From Amphiura filiformis (lineage: Eukaryota > Echinodermata > Ophiuroidea > Amphilepidida > Amphiuridae), in contig NC_092635.1 in assembly GCF_039555335.1 (NCBI RefSeq), forward strand, positions 49,248,052 through 49,312,051: DNA of 64,000 nt, in the 5' to 3' direction. The notes under the pieces are model-generated. The model made no database searches. It saw only the letters and a program-made list of their open reading frames with translations, and was not told the origin of the DNA. Each line of letters starts with the position of its first letter. Within the stretch, counting starts at the first letter, position 1. Made by a program: the position numbers and the translations under genes. Positions 22,065 through 35,650 of the stretch are shown piece by piece.

Positions 22065-22539
22065 TTATAGCAGGTCACATATTAGTTTGATTTTAACAGT
22101 TTTCGTTTGGTTTTATAATTTGCATTAAGGTGACTGTACACTCTCAGAAATACATTAATTAAAAGTGATGTAACTCCTTAAAAGTACACGTGAATCACAA
22201 ATCTAAATTATAAACACAGATTTTGGGGTAAAAAGAAACAATTTTGGAGAAACTTTTTGCACCAAAACAACCCACATTTATTTGCCTCAAATCTTTTGCA
22301 ACACACTATGGAAAAATGAAAAATCCAAAATTTGGCTTTTGTGGCTTTTTCTTTGTGTGTGTGTGTGTGTGTGGGGGGGCATTATTGTGTAGCATTGTTT
22401 TCCACCAGGGACCGTCGATGAACATACGGTCCAAGATTGGGGGGGCAATGGCTACGCCACTGATTTAAAATACTCATAAACCTCGTGCATAATTATGACT
22501 TCTGTGGTGATTTGTGATAGAATTTCCGAGGATCACTGT

Positions 22540-22952
22540 TTTGAGCATTATCATGGTGCTGTGGAGCCCCCGGGGTAAATTTCAAACGGCTCGCCAAAAA
22601 TCGCTTGCCCCCTCTCTCGGCCCGCCAAAAATCGCTTGCCTCCCCCCTTGCACATGCAAAAAATTTTTGGATCCCAATTTGCAAACTTCAAATGGTCTAT
22701 ATACACGTATGGGTGTTGCGAGCGTAGCGAGCAGGACAATTTGCATAGGCCTATTTAAGCTTTTTCGTACGGTTTTCCTAAGCCTTTTAGAGCGTTTTAT
22801 TTAAAAAGCACCCAAGTATGTGTATGTGCCAAAAATCGCTTACCCCCTCTCGGCTTGCCAAAATTGCGCCCCCCCTTCGGCTCGCCAAAATTTCTTGCCC
22901 CCCACAAATTTTACCCTCCCTCCAGGGCTCATATAATTATTGCACAGCCCCA
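22540..22952. mobile_element. degraded GGGGCTGTGCAATAATTATGAGCC-type MITE
   Basis: The right end gctcatataattattgcacagcccc matches the complete copy at 47698-48083. The left end is eroded. The interior repeats 'ctcgccaaaa(at)cgcttgcccc', shared with the 47.7-kb copy. Confidence 0.6.
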
Positions 22953-23005
22953 TAGCTAAAATTAGCTGTCTCTAGACGACGAACCGGTAATTATCAAAAT
23001 ATTAT

Positions 23006-24378
23006 TGTAGTAAAATCATATTTCTACCATAACCCCTCTAAACTAAAATTAAGAGGTATGCCCTTGGACAGATTTAATGGTATGCGCCCGTATTCAGTAC
23101 TAAACGCAGCCGTCACCAATTAGGCGACCTCTGACCTCTCTGAAGCACGATGTGTTTACGTTTGGATATTGTTATGAGAACATCTTATTTTTCTGTGATT
23201 TGGATTGCATCGAAGAGCCAAAACAGCGGTAATTCGTAACTAATTTAGCCAGTTACATGGTAGGGAGGACGATTATATAATATAGCTTGCATGGGATAAT
23301 TCCAGGGAAAGCTTACGGCAGTGATACTCTTCTAATTCTGCAGCTTGTGATACGAGTTTTTCTTGCGGAGTGAGTGTGGGACATTTAAAAATCGTCGATA
23401 ACGCTAGCTAGCATTGCAGAATCAATCATCGAGTATAAAACTGAATTCAGTCAATAAAGAATAAATAATAGGCCTATCGCGATCGCGAAGAATGCATACA
23501 TGGGAAATAAAAGTGACATAAGCTGATCAGTGCTAAATTTGCATACACAAAGTGAAGTAGTGACAATATGAATATTAAAATGATCATGATCATGAATAGG
23601 TGCACCTTTCGCGATTGCTTACATACATGTACATATTGTTACACATCTGAATGACTATTGGTATTGCCAATATTGTGTTGTTGTGCTGACTCATCATACA
23701 ATTGTGTATTTATTTACTATATTTTTTATGTGTCCCTGCTAATGACCTTCCACCTTGATTGCGCTAGGATTTTTGGTATCATCCCTTATTACCGGTGCAC
23801 ATTTTTGACAGATATATTTTTATGTATATTTTTTATGTGTCCCTGATGATCTTCTGCCTTGATTGCGCAAGGATTTTTGGTATCATCCCTTATTACCGGT
23901 GCACATTTTTGACAGATATATTTTTATGTATATTTTTTATGTGTCCCTGATGATCTTCCACCGTGATTGCGCAAGGATTTTTGTATCATCCCTTTATGGA
24001 CAGTACACATTTTTGCTAGGTATATTTTTTTATGTGTCCCTGGCCTCTTTCTAAATTACATTATTGATTTTTGGTATCACTTTTAAGAGTCCAACAGCTA
24101 GCAGGCCCATTTCTCTCCATCATTACATTGTTTGTGTTGGTTTGATTATGAATAGAGTTCACGAAAGTTAAATAGATGTGTGCAGTCTCAATTATTCTTC
24201 TTTAAAGTAAATCCCTAGTTAAAATATATGTAAATCAGTGTGTTGTACCCTGGTTATTTGCCCAATCTAAACTTTGTAGATCTCACTGGTCTTCCATTGG
24301 CCAAAAACGTTCGCCCGCCATCGCCGCTCGGTCCGCCGGCCCTTGTGATACCACGCCCAAGGAACCCGTTTTACCAAA
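23006..24378 (+). repeat. 5' LTR
   Basis: Starts tgtagtaaaa and ends ttttaccaaa, an imperfect inverted pair. It contains three to four internal tandem units of about 105 bp (tttatgtgtccctgatgat ... ttttgacagatatattttt), from about 23725 to 24045. Confidence 0.9.
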
Positions 24379-24380
24379 CA

Positions 24381-24397
24381 TGGTGGCAGCGGTGGGA
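24381..24397 (+). promoter_or_regulatory. primer-binding site, tRNA-Leu
   Basis: tggtggcagcggtggga is the 17-base complement of the 3' end of a typical animal tRNA-Leu (TCCCACCGCTGCCA plus CCA), two bases after the 5' LTR. Confidence 0.85.
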
Positions 24398-24450
24398 TTA
24401 AGTTGAGAAAAAAAAACAGGATCAATTGAGAATTTAGACACAAATTAAGT

Positions 24451-25827
24451 ATGGAGGAAATACCTCTATTGAGCCCTGCATCCTCAGTGGGATCCTTTCA
24501 AACTCTTTCAGAGGTCAGTGCTGAGTCTGCTTATCACCCCCAGTCTTCACCCGTGGGAAGTATGCAACCGGTGTACAACATGCAGTCTAGTGGGAATAAT
24601 CCTTTTCTTGATGAACTTGTTGACCAGAGGGAACAAAATTCTTTTGGATTTGTGGCATCACCAGCACAAGAGAGAGTCCCCTATGCATTTGATGGGCGTG
24701 GCCCCAGAAGGGAGTCAAATCCTTTCCTGCCGTTACCATCAGCATCTCCCCATCCACCTGCAGTACGGGCCAGTGAGAAAACCCCAGATAGGTTTGATGG
24801 CCGCAGTCCGTGGACGGATTATTGGGCCCATTTCACAGCTTGTTGGGAGTTAAATCAATGGAGCGACGTGAGAGCCGCGCTAGTATTGGCGTCAAGCCTA
24901 AGCGCCTCCGCTTGTAAGGTGTTGACGCCGAAGCCCCAAGACTCTTTTGGGAGGGAACGGATGTTAACGATTCATGAATTAAGACGACGTCTTGATCAAA
25001 GATATGGTCCTGGTGAGTTGGCCGAGGGGTACTTGGTACAGCTGAAGACCCTTAGACAGAAGCCCCAACAGACATTTCAAGAGCTTGGTGAAAAAGTAAA
25101 TGAACTAGCCATCCAGGCCTACCCCGAAGCATCATCAACCCTCATAGAACGAATGGCAATCATGCATTTCAAAGATGCAATTCAAGACAGCGAAACACGT
25201 GCTGCTCTTTATAGGGGAAAACCGGCCACATTGGATGAAGCCATGCAGATTGCACTTGAGGCAGAAAGTTTCACCAAAATAGAATCGCAAAGAGACAAGA
25301 GACATGTCCGGCAAATTGGCATAACAGGTGACGCCGACCTTGCTTCTCGTTTATCGTCAATGGAAAGAAAACATGATGAACTGTTGCGGTTGCTGACTCA
25401 ACGGCAGAATGAATCCGTACAAGGGAGAAGAGTGCCGACAAATAACAATTTACAGTCTCCACCTTTATGTTTCAATTGCGGGGAGACGGGGCATATGCGC
25501 AAGACATGTCCACATTGGCAAAGGCAACCACCTCCACGACGCACAACGGTACGGTGTTATCATTGCAACGAAGTTGGACACATTCGTCCCAGGTGCCCTT
25601 ATTTGGGTTCGGGAAACGACCAGGGGCCAGACCCAAGGGGCAGGGGGTGGCCAGCCAGCAGTGCCCCAGCCTCCCAGCAGTACCCTTCCAGCCAACAGTA
25701 CCCAGCCTCCCAGCAGTACTCATCCAGCCAACAGTACCCAGCCTCCCAGCAGTACCCATCCAGCCAACAGTACCCAGCCTCCCAGCAGCACCCTCCCAGC
25801 CAGCAGTGCCCACCCAACCAGCAGTAG
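24451..25827 (+). mobile_element. gag region with two zinc knuckles
   Basis: A retrotransposon capsid-type region (FQELGEKVNELAIQAYPEA style) is followed by two CCHC knuckles, CFNCGETGHMRKTC and CYHCNEVGHIRPRC, then a Gln/Ser/Pro-rich repeat tail of SSQQYPASQQYP type. Gag and pol overlap in different frames, an arrangement the family often handles by ribosomal frameshifting. Confidence 0.85.
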
Positions 25828-25839
25828 AGTCAGGTGACA

Positions 25840-28800
25840 CTTCATTATTTCTGACCGGTACCATTCTAGATATGCCAATAACATTTATGTTGGATACTGG
25901 GTCCTCTGACACTTTAATTTCACCAGAAATATTTGATAGTCTGCCAGAAGAGCAACGCCCATCTCTATCATCACCCATCACCAGTCTTAAGCAAGCAAAT
26001 GGCACCTACCTCCCCAATTCAGGTGGTGCTAAAATGACTATTAGTGTGGGGAAAGTACATGTTCAACTACGGGTGATTGTGGCCGATATAGATGGAGAAG
26101 GAGGCATACTTGGAAGAGACTTCCTCTTTGCTGTTGGTGGACACATTGATCTCTCACAGTATTTATGGGTGACACCTACTGAGACTGTTAAATTGTATAA
26201 AGGTTCCAGCAACTTATGTGCTAGAGTCAAATTAAGTGATACCATCTGTGTTCCTGCAGGACGTGAAGTCATCCTCCCTGGACAGATACAGCGACAGGAA
26301 GCATTCCTTGTGGAGAGTGATGATCTTAGTCAGCCATCCAGTCCAATAGGAATGGTGGGACCTCCAAGTAGATCTTATTTCACTGCTCAAGAAGAGGTGC
26401 CCTTGATGATTGGATATACACTGGTGGATGCTTCCAAAGACATTATTCCTGTACGCGTATACAATCCAGGAAGCACAGATCAAGTCCTTCAGCAGGGAAC
26501 TACAGTGGCTACAATACAGAAGATTCATGATGATGCAGTGTTAGACCGTCCTGCTGATGATACAGAGATGAATCGTGCAATGGTGCCAGAATATTTACAA
26601 GATTTATACCAGCGGAGTGTGACACAGCTTCCTGAAGATCATAAGACAAAAGTAGCTCAGCTTCTTGCAGAGTATTCAGATGTATTCTCTTCCAGTGACA
26701 GAGATATTGGGAGAGCTGGTCGGTTGAAACACACCATCAACACTGGTACAGCAGCTCCAGTTAGAGAAGCACCTAGAAGAGCACCAATTGGAAAACGAGA
26801 GGAGATTGATAGGCAGGTAGCTGATCTTTTAGAAAGAGGCTTAATCGAAGAAAGTGACAGTCCTTGGGCATCACCTATAGTGCTAGTCAAGAAGAAAGAT
26901 GGCTCCCAGAGGATGTGCGTGGATTATCGCAAGCTGAACTCTGTGACCATTAAAGATGCATTTCCAATTCCTAGAATTGATGACAGTTTAGATGCGTTAG
27001 CTGGATCTACCTGGTTCTCCACATTGGACATGTCTTCAGGTTATTGGCAAGTCGAGCTTGACTCTGATGCTGCAGAAAAGTCATCTTTCGTAGTGAGGAA
27101 TGGGCTGTACAAGTGGAAGGTGATGCCCTTTGGCCTCTGTAACGCGCCAGCGACATTCGAAAGGCTGATGCAGAAGGTCCTCGCAGGACTTCATTGGGAG
27201 GTGGCCTTAATTTACTTAGACGATGTGCTTGTGTTTGCGAAGACAATTGAAGAAGAAATCAACCGGTTGAAGCTTGTGTTTGACCGTTTCCGACAGGCTG
27301 GCCTTAAATTAAAGCCGAAGAAATGTGAACTCTTCCAACAGTCAGTGCTGTACCTTGGACATCAGGTGTCAGAAGAAGGAATCTCTGCGGATCCTGAGAA
27401 GATCAGGGTTGTACAAGATTGGCCGGTCCCTATGACTGTGAGGGATGTGCGGAGTTTTATTGGGTTGGCATCCTACTACAGGAGATTTGTCGAAGGATTT
27501 GCAGAGATTGCGCGCCCAATGCACAAGCTTATGAGTAAGAATGCTGTTTTCAAGTGGACAGGAGACTGTCAAGCGGCGTTTGAAAACCTTAAACAAAGGT
27601 TACTCACAGCACCAATCTTAGCATGCCCCCAACCAGAAGGAGATTTCATTCTCGACACAGATGCCAGTGGTACACATATAGGAGGAGTACTGTCCCAAAT
27701 CCAAGGTGGACATGAGAAGGTGATCGGGTATGCAAGTCGTGCACTTAAGAAAGAAGAGCAAAACTATTGTGTCACCAGACGAGAGCTCTTGGCAGTAGTG
27801 GATATGTTAAAGCATTTCAGACATTATGTGTATGGGAGACCTGTCACAGTCAGAACTGATCATGGCTCTCTCAAGTGGCTAGCTAACTTTAAGGAACCAG
27901 AAGGTCAACTTGCCCATTGGCTTGAACGTCTGGCAGAATATGACTTGAAGATAATTCATCGACCTGGGTATCAACACAAGAATGCTGATGCACTTTCGCG
28001 TGTACATGTACCTTGCAAACAGTGCAAGCGGTATGAAGAGATTGTAGATGAGGAACAAGACAGGAAAGTTCTGCTGAATGTACCTGCTACTAAACATGAT
28101 AATGGAACTTGTGCCAGAATAATGCATGTGAAAGTTTTGCCAGCTTGGACCCCTGCTAATTTGAGAGAAATGCAACTAAAAGATAGCACCCTGGCTCCGC
28201 TGGTTTTGGCAAAAGGAACATCAGCTAGACGCCCTGAATGGCAAGAAATTAGTGAGCACTCTCTGGCAACCAAGTATTATTGGGGCCAGTGGAACCAGCT
28301 AGAGATCAAGGAAGGAGTCCTTTGCAAGCGCTGGGAGTCAAGTGACAGGACATTAATTAAATGGCTCGTTATAGTCCCTCAAGAATTGCGGACAGCAGTG
28401 TTACAAGAAGTGCATGGTGGGCAAGCATCTGGACACCTTGGAGTCAATAAAACTCTGGGAAAGCTCAGGTCCCAATATACATGGTATGGAGTGTCAGCTG
28501 ATGTCAGATCCTGGATTCGCCGCTGTGACACCTGTGTCATGCGCAAGTCACCCAGCAAGAAAAGGCGCGGAGCATTGCAACAACCAAAAGTTGGAGCACC
28601 CATGGAGTTAGTTGCTTTAGACATACTTGGTCCCTTGCCTACTACAGAGAGAGAAACAAATATATACTAGTGATAGGAGATTATCATACCAAGTGGGTAG
28701 AAGCATTCCCAATGCCAAACCAGGAAGCCGAGACTGTGGCAAACATCTTCAGCAAAGAATTTTGTTTGAGATATGGCTTTCCAGATCAATTACATAGTGA

Positions 28801-30607
28801 TCAAGGGCGTCAGTTCGAGTCTACCCTATTTGGAGAGATGTGTAAGACCTTCTACATATACAAGAGTCGAACAACACCCTACAACCCAAAAAGTGACGGG
28901 ATGATTGAGCGATTTAACAGGACATTGTTGGACATCATAGCTAACATGATTTCTCCACATCGTAGGCAGAGAGATTGGGATGTACAACTCCCCTTCGCCA
29001 CATTTGCATACCGCTGCACACCACATGCTTCTACAGGAGAAACTCCACACATGTTAATGCTAGGCAGAGAAGTCCGTACTCCAGTCAACTGGATAATGGG
29101 GAGCCCGGATGAGGAGCTAGGGGAAGATTTAGTGACTGATTATGCCTATGAATTACGTCAGCGTCTGTTACTGGCCCAAGAAAGAGCCAGGGAACAATTA
29201 AAACAGAGCGCTAGAAGACAAAAGAATCTGTATGACAGAAAAGTCTCCAGAGACCCCATCAATGTTGGTGATTTTGTATGTCTGGAGAGATCTGCTCGTC
29301 AGCAAGGTCTCTCGCCAAAACTCCAGCCAAGATGGACGGGTCCATATTTAGTGATAACTAAACTGTCAGATCTAGTCTTCAGAATTCAACAAAATGGACC
29401 CAAAGGAAAGATGAAAGTTGTCCATTATGATAAGCTGAAACCATACCATGGAAACCCCCCGATGTCCTGGTTAGCTAAAGTTCAGTTTGCACAACCTCAA
29501 GAGGAAAGACCAATACTGAATAAAAGCAATGGAAATCAGCAGTTATCTCTTGATTCCAGACCTGAAGAACAGAGTGACAAAATAAATACAGAACCAGCAG
29601 AGACTACAAGGTTTTCAAAGCAAACTGAGGAAACTGCCACTGCAAGTAATACTCAGATACCAGCCAAAGATAACTTAAACCAGCCAAATAGAGACGCCAA
29701 TAAGCCAGATAGTGTCAGAACAAAGAAGCCAGCTAGTGACAACTTCCATGTATCACAGCCAACCAGTGACATTAACTTACATGTAAATCAGCCAACCAGT
29801 GACAACTTACATGTAAATCAGCCAACCAGTGACAACTTACATGTAAATCAGCCAACCAGTGACAACTTACATGTAAATCAGCCAACCAGTGACAACTTAC
29901 ATGTAAATCAGCCAACCAGTGACAACTTACATGTAAATCAGCCAACCAGTGACAACTTACATGTAAATCAGCCAACCAGTGACAACTTACATGTAAATCA
30001 GCCAACCAGTGACAACTTGCATGTAAATCAGCCAACTGGTGACAACTTACATGTAAATCAGCCAACCAGTGACAACTTACATGTAAATCAGCCAACCAGT
30101 GACAACTTACATGTAAATCAGCCAACCAGTGACAACTTACATGTAAATCAGCCAACCAGTGACAACTTACATGTAAATCAGCCAACCAGTGACAACTTAC
30201 ATGTAAATCAGCCAACCAGAGACAACTTACATGTAAATCAGCCAGCCAGTGACAACTTACATGTAAAGAAGCCAGCCAGTGACAAGAAGCCAACTAGTGA
30301 CAACTTACATGTAAATCAGCCAGCCAGTGACAACTTACATGTAAAGCCAGCCAGTGACAAGAAGCCAACTAGTGACAACCTGCATGTAAATCAGCCAGCC
30401 AGTGACAGCATACATGTAAAGAAGCCCACAAGAGATAAACCAAGTCATCAGGATGATGAAGATCCTCACAATAAGCAGCCAACCAGGAGGCACCCAACGG
30501 TTGCAGATTCAACTGAAAATCAGCGACAAATGGATCCAACCAAGAAGGACCACCCGATGCGATATCCTCGTCGACAGAATAGGCAAAAGCCTGTCAGATT
30601 CCGTTAG
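25840..30607 (+). mobile_element. pol region: protease, reverse transcriptase, RNase H, integrase, repeat tail
   Basis: Visible in order: aspartic protease (FMLDTGSSDTLIS, about 25.9 kb); reverse transcriptase (about 26.8-27.4 kb, core ALIYLDDVLVF); RNase H (DTDASGTHIGGVL near 27.65 kb); integrase with HHCC zinc finger (near 28.4-28.55 kb) and D,D-35-E core (28.6-29.1 kb); then a long hydrophilic tail. All four domains are of Gypsy type. The N-terminal part overlaps gag. Treated here as an element fossil that looks nearly whole. Confidence 0.9.
29775..30260 (+). repeat. 30-bp minisatellite in the pol tail
   Basis: About 16 nearly identical 30-bp units encode the 10-residue repeat NQPTSDNLHV. 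Shorter, diverged units continue to about 30430. The repeat length is a multiple of three, so the frame is kept whatever the copy number. The frame on the opposite strand is a shadow. Confidence 0.95.
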
Positions 30608-32736
30608 CACCCTGAACGATTGGTTGCACATGACATGCTAAAACCGGTTGGATCGGTGAAGTTTCGGCTTCACTTGTAGGCTGGTGTCTTTCCGGGCCGG
30701 TGCTACAGAAGTCATGTTGTGACCAATTCGTTCCATCCAGATCGCCGACTCAAGTTCTACAAAACACTGGTGAAATACATTAGCCAATGGACAAGTGCTT
30801 CAAATTATAAAGAAATGTTTTTCACTGCCAGTGTAAGAAATACAGCAAGAAGAAGTGACAATATTGCAGATTTAAAGTGCCACTACATGTTCATTCAGAA
30901 TAATGAGACCTGAGTGAAACAGTTAATCTAGGAGAGACAGACAATATGGTGTTTTGTGGGAGTTTATGGAGACCTATACATAGTTCAGAATTATGATATC
31001 TGAACAGAAGGAGTGTGAAAGTAATTCAGAAGATTATTATTTGTGTTGGAGAAACTAATCATGATTGGGAGCAGTACAGTTGTGTAGGGTACATGTGATC
31101 CAGTGGAGAGAGAAGATAATCAATATGTGTGGAGAAGTGATGGATATATGAAATATTGTCAAGAATAATTATTACTGATTCAAGGCACACAGTCTGTATT
31201 CTACTGTCTGAAGGAAATGTATAGATATTTGAGATCTACTACAAAGTGAAGCAATGGAAGAACTACTCTGAAGTGAACAAGTCTGTTGATGTGAACTACA
31301 TGAACTTTTACAACAGAACTTTGAGCCATATTGTGTGACTAAATGTATAAACTGCTACATACACCTGATGTGATTTTGTAGAACTCTGAACACTGGATAC
31401 CAGTTGAGCATTGAACGATCGTGAACATTGGGCTAACTAACTGGAGTACAACACACAGTTTTGGCATGTCTATTCTTGCTATCCCCATGGTTGGTTAAAT
31501 TTTTCTCTTGTATTATTTTGGTCATGTCGACGTCTGATTCATATAAATTCTGCTGCACACATCACAGTCCAAAATTATGCCCTTTAAAGTCCTTTTTAGG
31601 TACCGGTAGTAAATGTATGAGCGCTGCATGTTATTGGACCCTAAATACATGATGTATGGAGGATATTGTGCATAACCAATCACAAATTGTTGTTGACTAT
31701 GAGTAACACTAACCATTTGTTCCATTTGCAGGTGAAATATTTTTATTGTGCATAACCAATCACAAATTGTTGTTGACTATGAGTAACACTGACCATTTGT
31801 TCCATTTGCAGGTGAAATATTTTTGTGTGCACCATACAGGTGGATGTGTATGACTCGTGCTGCAAAATGAGTAACTCTTGTGTTAACTCTTGACAATATA
31901 TCAAGCTTTTGGGTTTTTCATGGCATTGTGTTTATACTTAAAAAGTTATCCACTTTGGATAATTCTTGTGTGATATATACCTAGTGTTGATATTTACTCA
32001 CTGTGCTTAGCATTTATTGTTCATTCATTAATTCATTGATTGCTTCATTCATTCATTCATTCATTCATTCATTTATTCATTCATTCATTCTTATCCATTC
32101 AATTTAACACTTTATGTATTGATTATTCTTAAATGTAATGTTGGCTCAATCAAAGAAACAGCAGTTACAATGCACATGCACATGAATGTATTCTATGCTG
32201 TGAACATTAAGCTGATTGATAATATCCATTGGACACACTTAAAGACCAGCAGTTATAATGTACACATACTCTGTGCTGTGAACATTAAGTTGATGGATAA
32301 TATCCATTGGACACACACTTAAAAATAAGCAGATACAATGTACATGTACTCTATGCTGTGAAATATCCATCGGACACACACTGTAAATAGACAGCAACAA
32401 TTAATTACATGTTCTCTCTATGCTATGCTATTAACATTAATCGGATCTGAATGATATCCAGTGGACATACTCTTACATGTATAACAGATGCATAGTGAAA
32501 CAAGTTGTTATGCCATTGTTCAGAACTTATACGGAAGAGAGCGGTTGCCATGGCTACTGAAATTACTCTTATTGTGTGCGATTGGAGAATATTTGTTTTG
32601 TGCCACTTATTGGATAATGTCCCGAACAATGTACTCTTGTATGCGGATGCAGACAATGTACTCTTGTATGCGGATGGAGACTAGAGACAACACATGAGCC
32701 ACATATATTTTCATTAGGCGCTGAGGACAGCGCTTC
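30608..32736 (+). mobile_element. non-coding 3' internal region of the Gypsy element
   Basis: No credible frame. It holds a direct duplication of about 77 bp (31668-31744 and 31747-31822), an (attc)n run near 32040-32095, and four degenerate ~62-bp units with 'atatccattggacacac' between about 32150 and 32400. Confidence 0.7.
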
Positions 32737-32749
32737 AGAGAGGAGGGGG
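32737..32749 (+). promoter_or_regulatory. polypurine tract
   Basis: agagaggaggggg, three bases before the 3' LTR: the expected plus-strand primer. Confidence 0.8.
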
Positions 32750-32752
32750 TTG

Positions 32753-34096
32753 TGTAGTAAAATCATATTTCTACCATAACCCCTCTAAACTAAAATTAAG
32801 AGGTATGCCCTTGGACAGATTTAATGGTATGCGCCCGTATTCAGTACTAAACGCAGCCGTCACCAATTAGGCGACCTCTGACCTCTCTGAAGCACGATGT
32901 GTTTACGTTTGGATATTGTTATGAGAAGATCTTATTTTTCTGTGATTTGGATTGCATCGAAGAGCCAAAACAGCGGTAATTCGTAACTAATTTAGCCAGT
33001 TACATGGTAGGGAGGACGATTATATAATATAGCTTGCATGGGATAATTCCAGGGAAAGCTTACGGCAGTGATAATCTTCTAATTCTGCAGCTTGTGATAC
33101 GAGTTTTTCTTGCGGAGTGAGTGTGGGACATTTAAAAATCGTCGATAACGCTAGCTAGCATTGCAGAATCAATCATCGAGTATAAAACTGAATTCAGTCA
33201 ATAAAGAATAAATAATAGGCCTATCGCGATCGCGAAGAATGCATACATGGGAAATAAAAGTGACATAAGCTGATCAGTGCTAAATTTGCATACACAAAGT
33301 GAAGTAGTGACAATATGAATATTAAAATGATCATGATCATGAATAGGTGCACCTTTCGCGATTGCTTACATACATGTACATATTGTTACACATCTGAATG
33401 ACTATTGGTATTGCCAATATTGTGTTGTTGTGCTGACTCATCATACAATTGTGTATTTATTTACTATATTTTTATGTGTCCCTGCTAATGACCTTCCACC
33501 TTGATTGCGCTAGGATTTTTGGTATCATCCCTTATTACCGGTGCACATTTTTGACAGATATATTTTTATGTATATTTTTTATGTGTCCCTGATGATCTTC
33601 TGCCTTGATTGCGCAAGGATTTTTGGTATCATCCCTTATTACCGGTGCACATTTTTGACAGATATATTTTTATGTATATTTTTTATGTGTCCCTGATGAT
33701 CTTCCACCGTGATTGCGCAAGGATTTTTGTATCATCCCCTTTATGGACAGTACACATTTTTGCTAGGTATATTTTTTATGTGTCCCTGGCCTCTTTCTAA
33801 ATTACATTATTGATTTTTGGTATCACTTTTAAGAGTCCAACAGCTAGCAGGCCCATTTCTCTCCATCATTACATTGTTTGTGTTGGTTTGATTATGTGTG
33901 CAGTCTCAATTATTCTTCTTTAAAGTAAATCCCTAGTTAAAATATATGTAAATCAGTGTGTTGTACCCTGGTTATTTGCCCAATCTAAACTTTGTAGATC
34001 TCACTGGTCTTCCATTGGCCAAAAACGTTCGCCCGCCATCGCCGCTCGGTCCGCCGGCCCTTGTGATACCACGCCCAAGGAACCCGTTTTACCAAA
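32753..34096 (+). repeat. 3' LTR
   Basis: Direct copy of 23006-24378 with few differences, including the internal ~105-bp tandem units, followed by the TTAT target copy. Confidence 0.9.
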
Positions 34097-34619
34097 TTAT
34101 CATAATAATTAAGCCACTCTGGGTTGGACTGAGTAAGGCTTTTTCCGGGTCCTAAATATTATTACTATATCCTATATTTAACTTCCGGTTACACCTTAAT
34201 TCTGAAAATGAACCATGCAATTACACTGTCCTCTTTACCCCTAAATTTAATAACCCTTTAATGAAGGCAATCATTCAGTTTTGTCATTGTTTTAATTTGA
34301 ATACTTACATTTTTGTCCCGTTTAAATCTGTTTGACGATGTTCTTCTACTTCCTTTTAACGCAACGGTTGAACACTCATACCTAGTACACCCTACACGTA
34401 AATTCCCATTATATTTATAGACAAGTCTGCTAATTTATATTCAAAGTATAAAGTCAAATGACACGGGTCGTTTAACATTGAACTTGATAGTTCAACCCGA
34501 TCTAAAAAGACACTTGTACGAATTATTGACGACATATATATTTATCCATCACAGCCGAATTATTAAGTTAAAGATAATTAAATTTTGGATAAATTCAATT
34601 AAATACTTCCAAACAACTT

Positions 34620-34792
34620 GAGAAAGGGGGTGGCAAAGCCAAATTTTCGGGACCAATTGTCAATTTTTGTCCCATTTTTAGTCATTTTAATATCACTTTT
34701 AGTTTACTCTTTGCCGTTCTCATTATTTTTTTATGCCTGAGACACGGGGGGGTGGGGTAACACTCTCAGGTTTCCCCTGGCTACGCCACTGT
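34620..34792. mobile_element. hAT-type MITE remnant
   Basis: The right end ctggctacgccactg matches the element at 17053-17447. The left end (gggggtggcaaagccaaa) is degraded. Confidence 0.45.
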
Positions 34793-34805
34793 CCAGTAAT
34801 GAGAT

Positions 34806-35119
34806 CCCAGCAAACACAAACATGTTCTTAAAACGTATACATGTATTATAAACACGTTTTGGTTTAATTCAACATCTAAGACGGATGTCGGATCATAAAA
34901 AGGCCATAAAAATGTTTTTAAAACGTTTTATATGAAAACATTTAAAAAAATGTTGTCAAAATGTTATTGCAAAATATTTTTGGCAAACATTTTGTCAACT
35001 CTTAAATAACATTATGTTACGATGCTTTGCGTCACTTTTTCATGGTTTTGAATTTTATTATAACGTTTATATTACCCGGCAATAAAACGTTTTCTGTAAA
35101 ACGTTGTGTATTTGCTGGG
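34806..35119. mobile_element. AACGTT-word inverted-repeat element, small copy
   Basis: cccagcaaacac ... tatttgctgggg, with aaaacgtttta and aaatgtttt words between. It lacks most of the middle found in the longer copies. Confidence 0.65.
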
Positions 35120-35650
35120 GAGAAACGATTTCATGCCTTCTGAGAAGAGTAAGCAGCGACCTTTTCCTCCACTTATATCAATAGTGGAATTGTTTTGTTA
35201 TGGTGAGGGAAATTGGGAAGGCAAACTACCCGGCCCCATTCACGTAGAACCGCCAGTGTGTGTTCCGAGTGTGTGTATCAATTATTTAGTTTTGAGTCAT
35301 GCTACGGTTTGCATGAGTATCTATGACGCACCGAGAACAAGGAAAACGACATTAGTCTGATCTTTTTCAATGAAATGTCCGAAAAGAATACGTTGATACT
35401 TGCTAAATAAGTTTGGTTTGTTATCTCATAAATAATCTGTAGTGTCTTTATTTTACTTGAAATTTGTTTTATATAATTAATATGCATAACGTTCTAGTTA
35501 GGCCCTATATATAATTTTTTCTAAGTATGCCATGAAATTTGCTACTCTGTGAATGTGAGAAAAAGCATTTGGGAATGAAATTGAATTGAATTGAACATTA
35601 CACGAAGTGGGAAATTCTTACGTCATCCCCTTCTAATCGTGTCACGACAG

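Larger units (their letters stand above)
23006..34096 (+). mobile_element. Ty3/Gypsy LTR retrotransposon, young and nearly whole
   Basis: Two long direct LTRs, a primer site, gag, pol, a non-coding 3' region and a purine tract are in the expected order. TTAT (or ATTAT) flanks both ends as target duplication (23002-23005, 34097-34100). The LTRs differ at only a handful of positions, so insertion is recent. The coding region looks close to whole, with about one break. No envelope-like frame was seen. Family placement rests on the PR-RT-RNaseH-INT order. Confidence 0.95.

Noticed and set aside
29775-30260. Evenly spaced 30-bp repeats that look like a CRISPR array
   Set aside because: There are no spacers; the units are contiguous, in frame, and lie in the tail of a Gypsy pol region in an animal genome.
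29772-30293. Minus-strand frame of HVSCHWLADL repeats
   Set aside because: It is the opposite-strand shadow of the pol-tail minisatellite.
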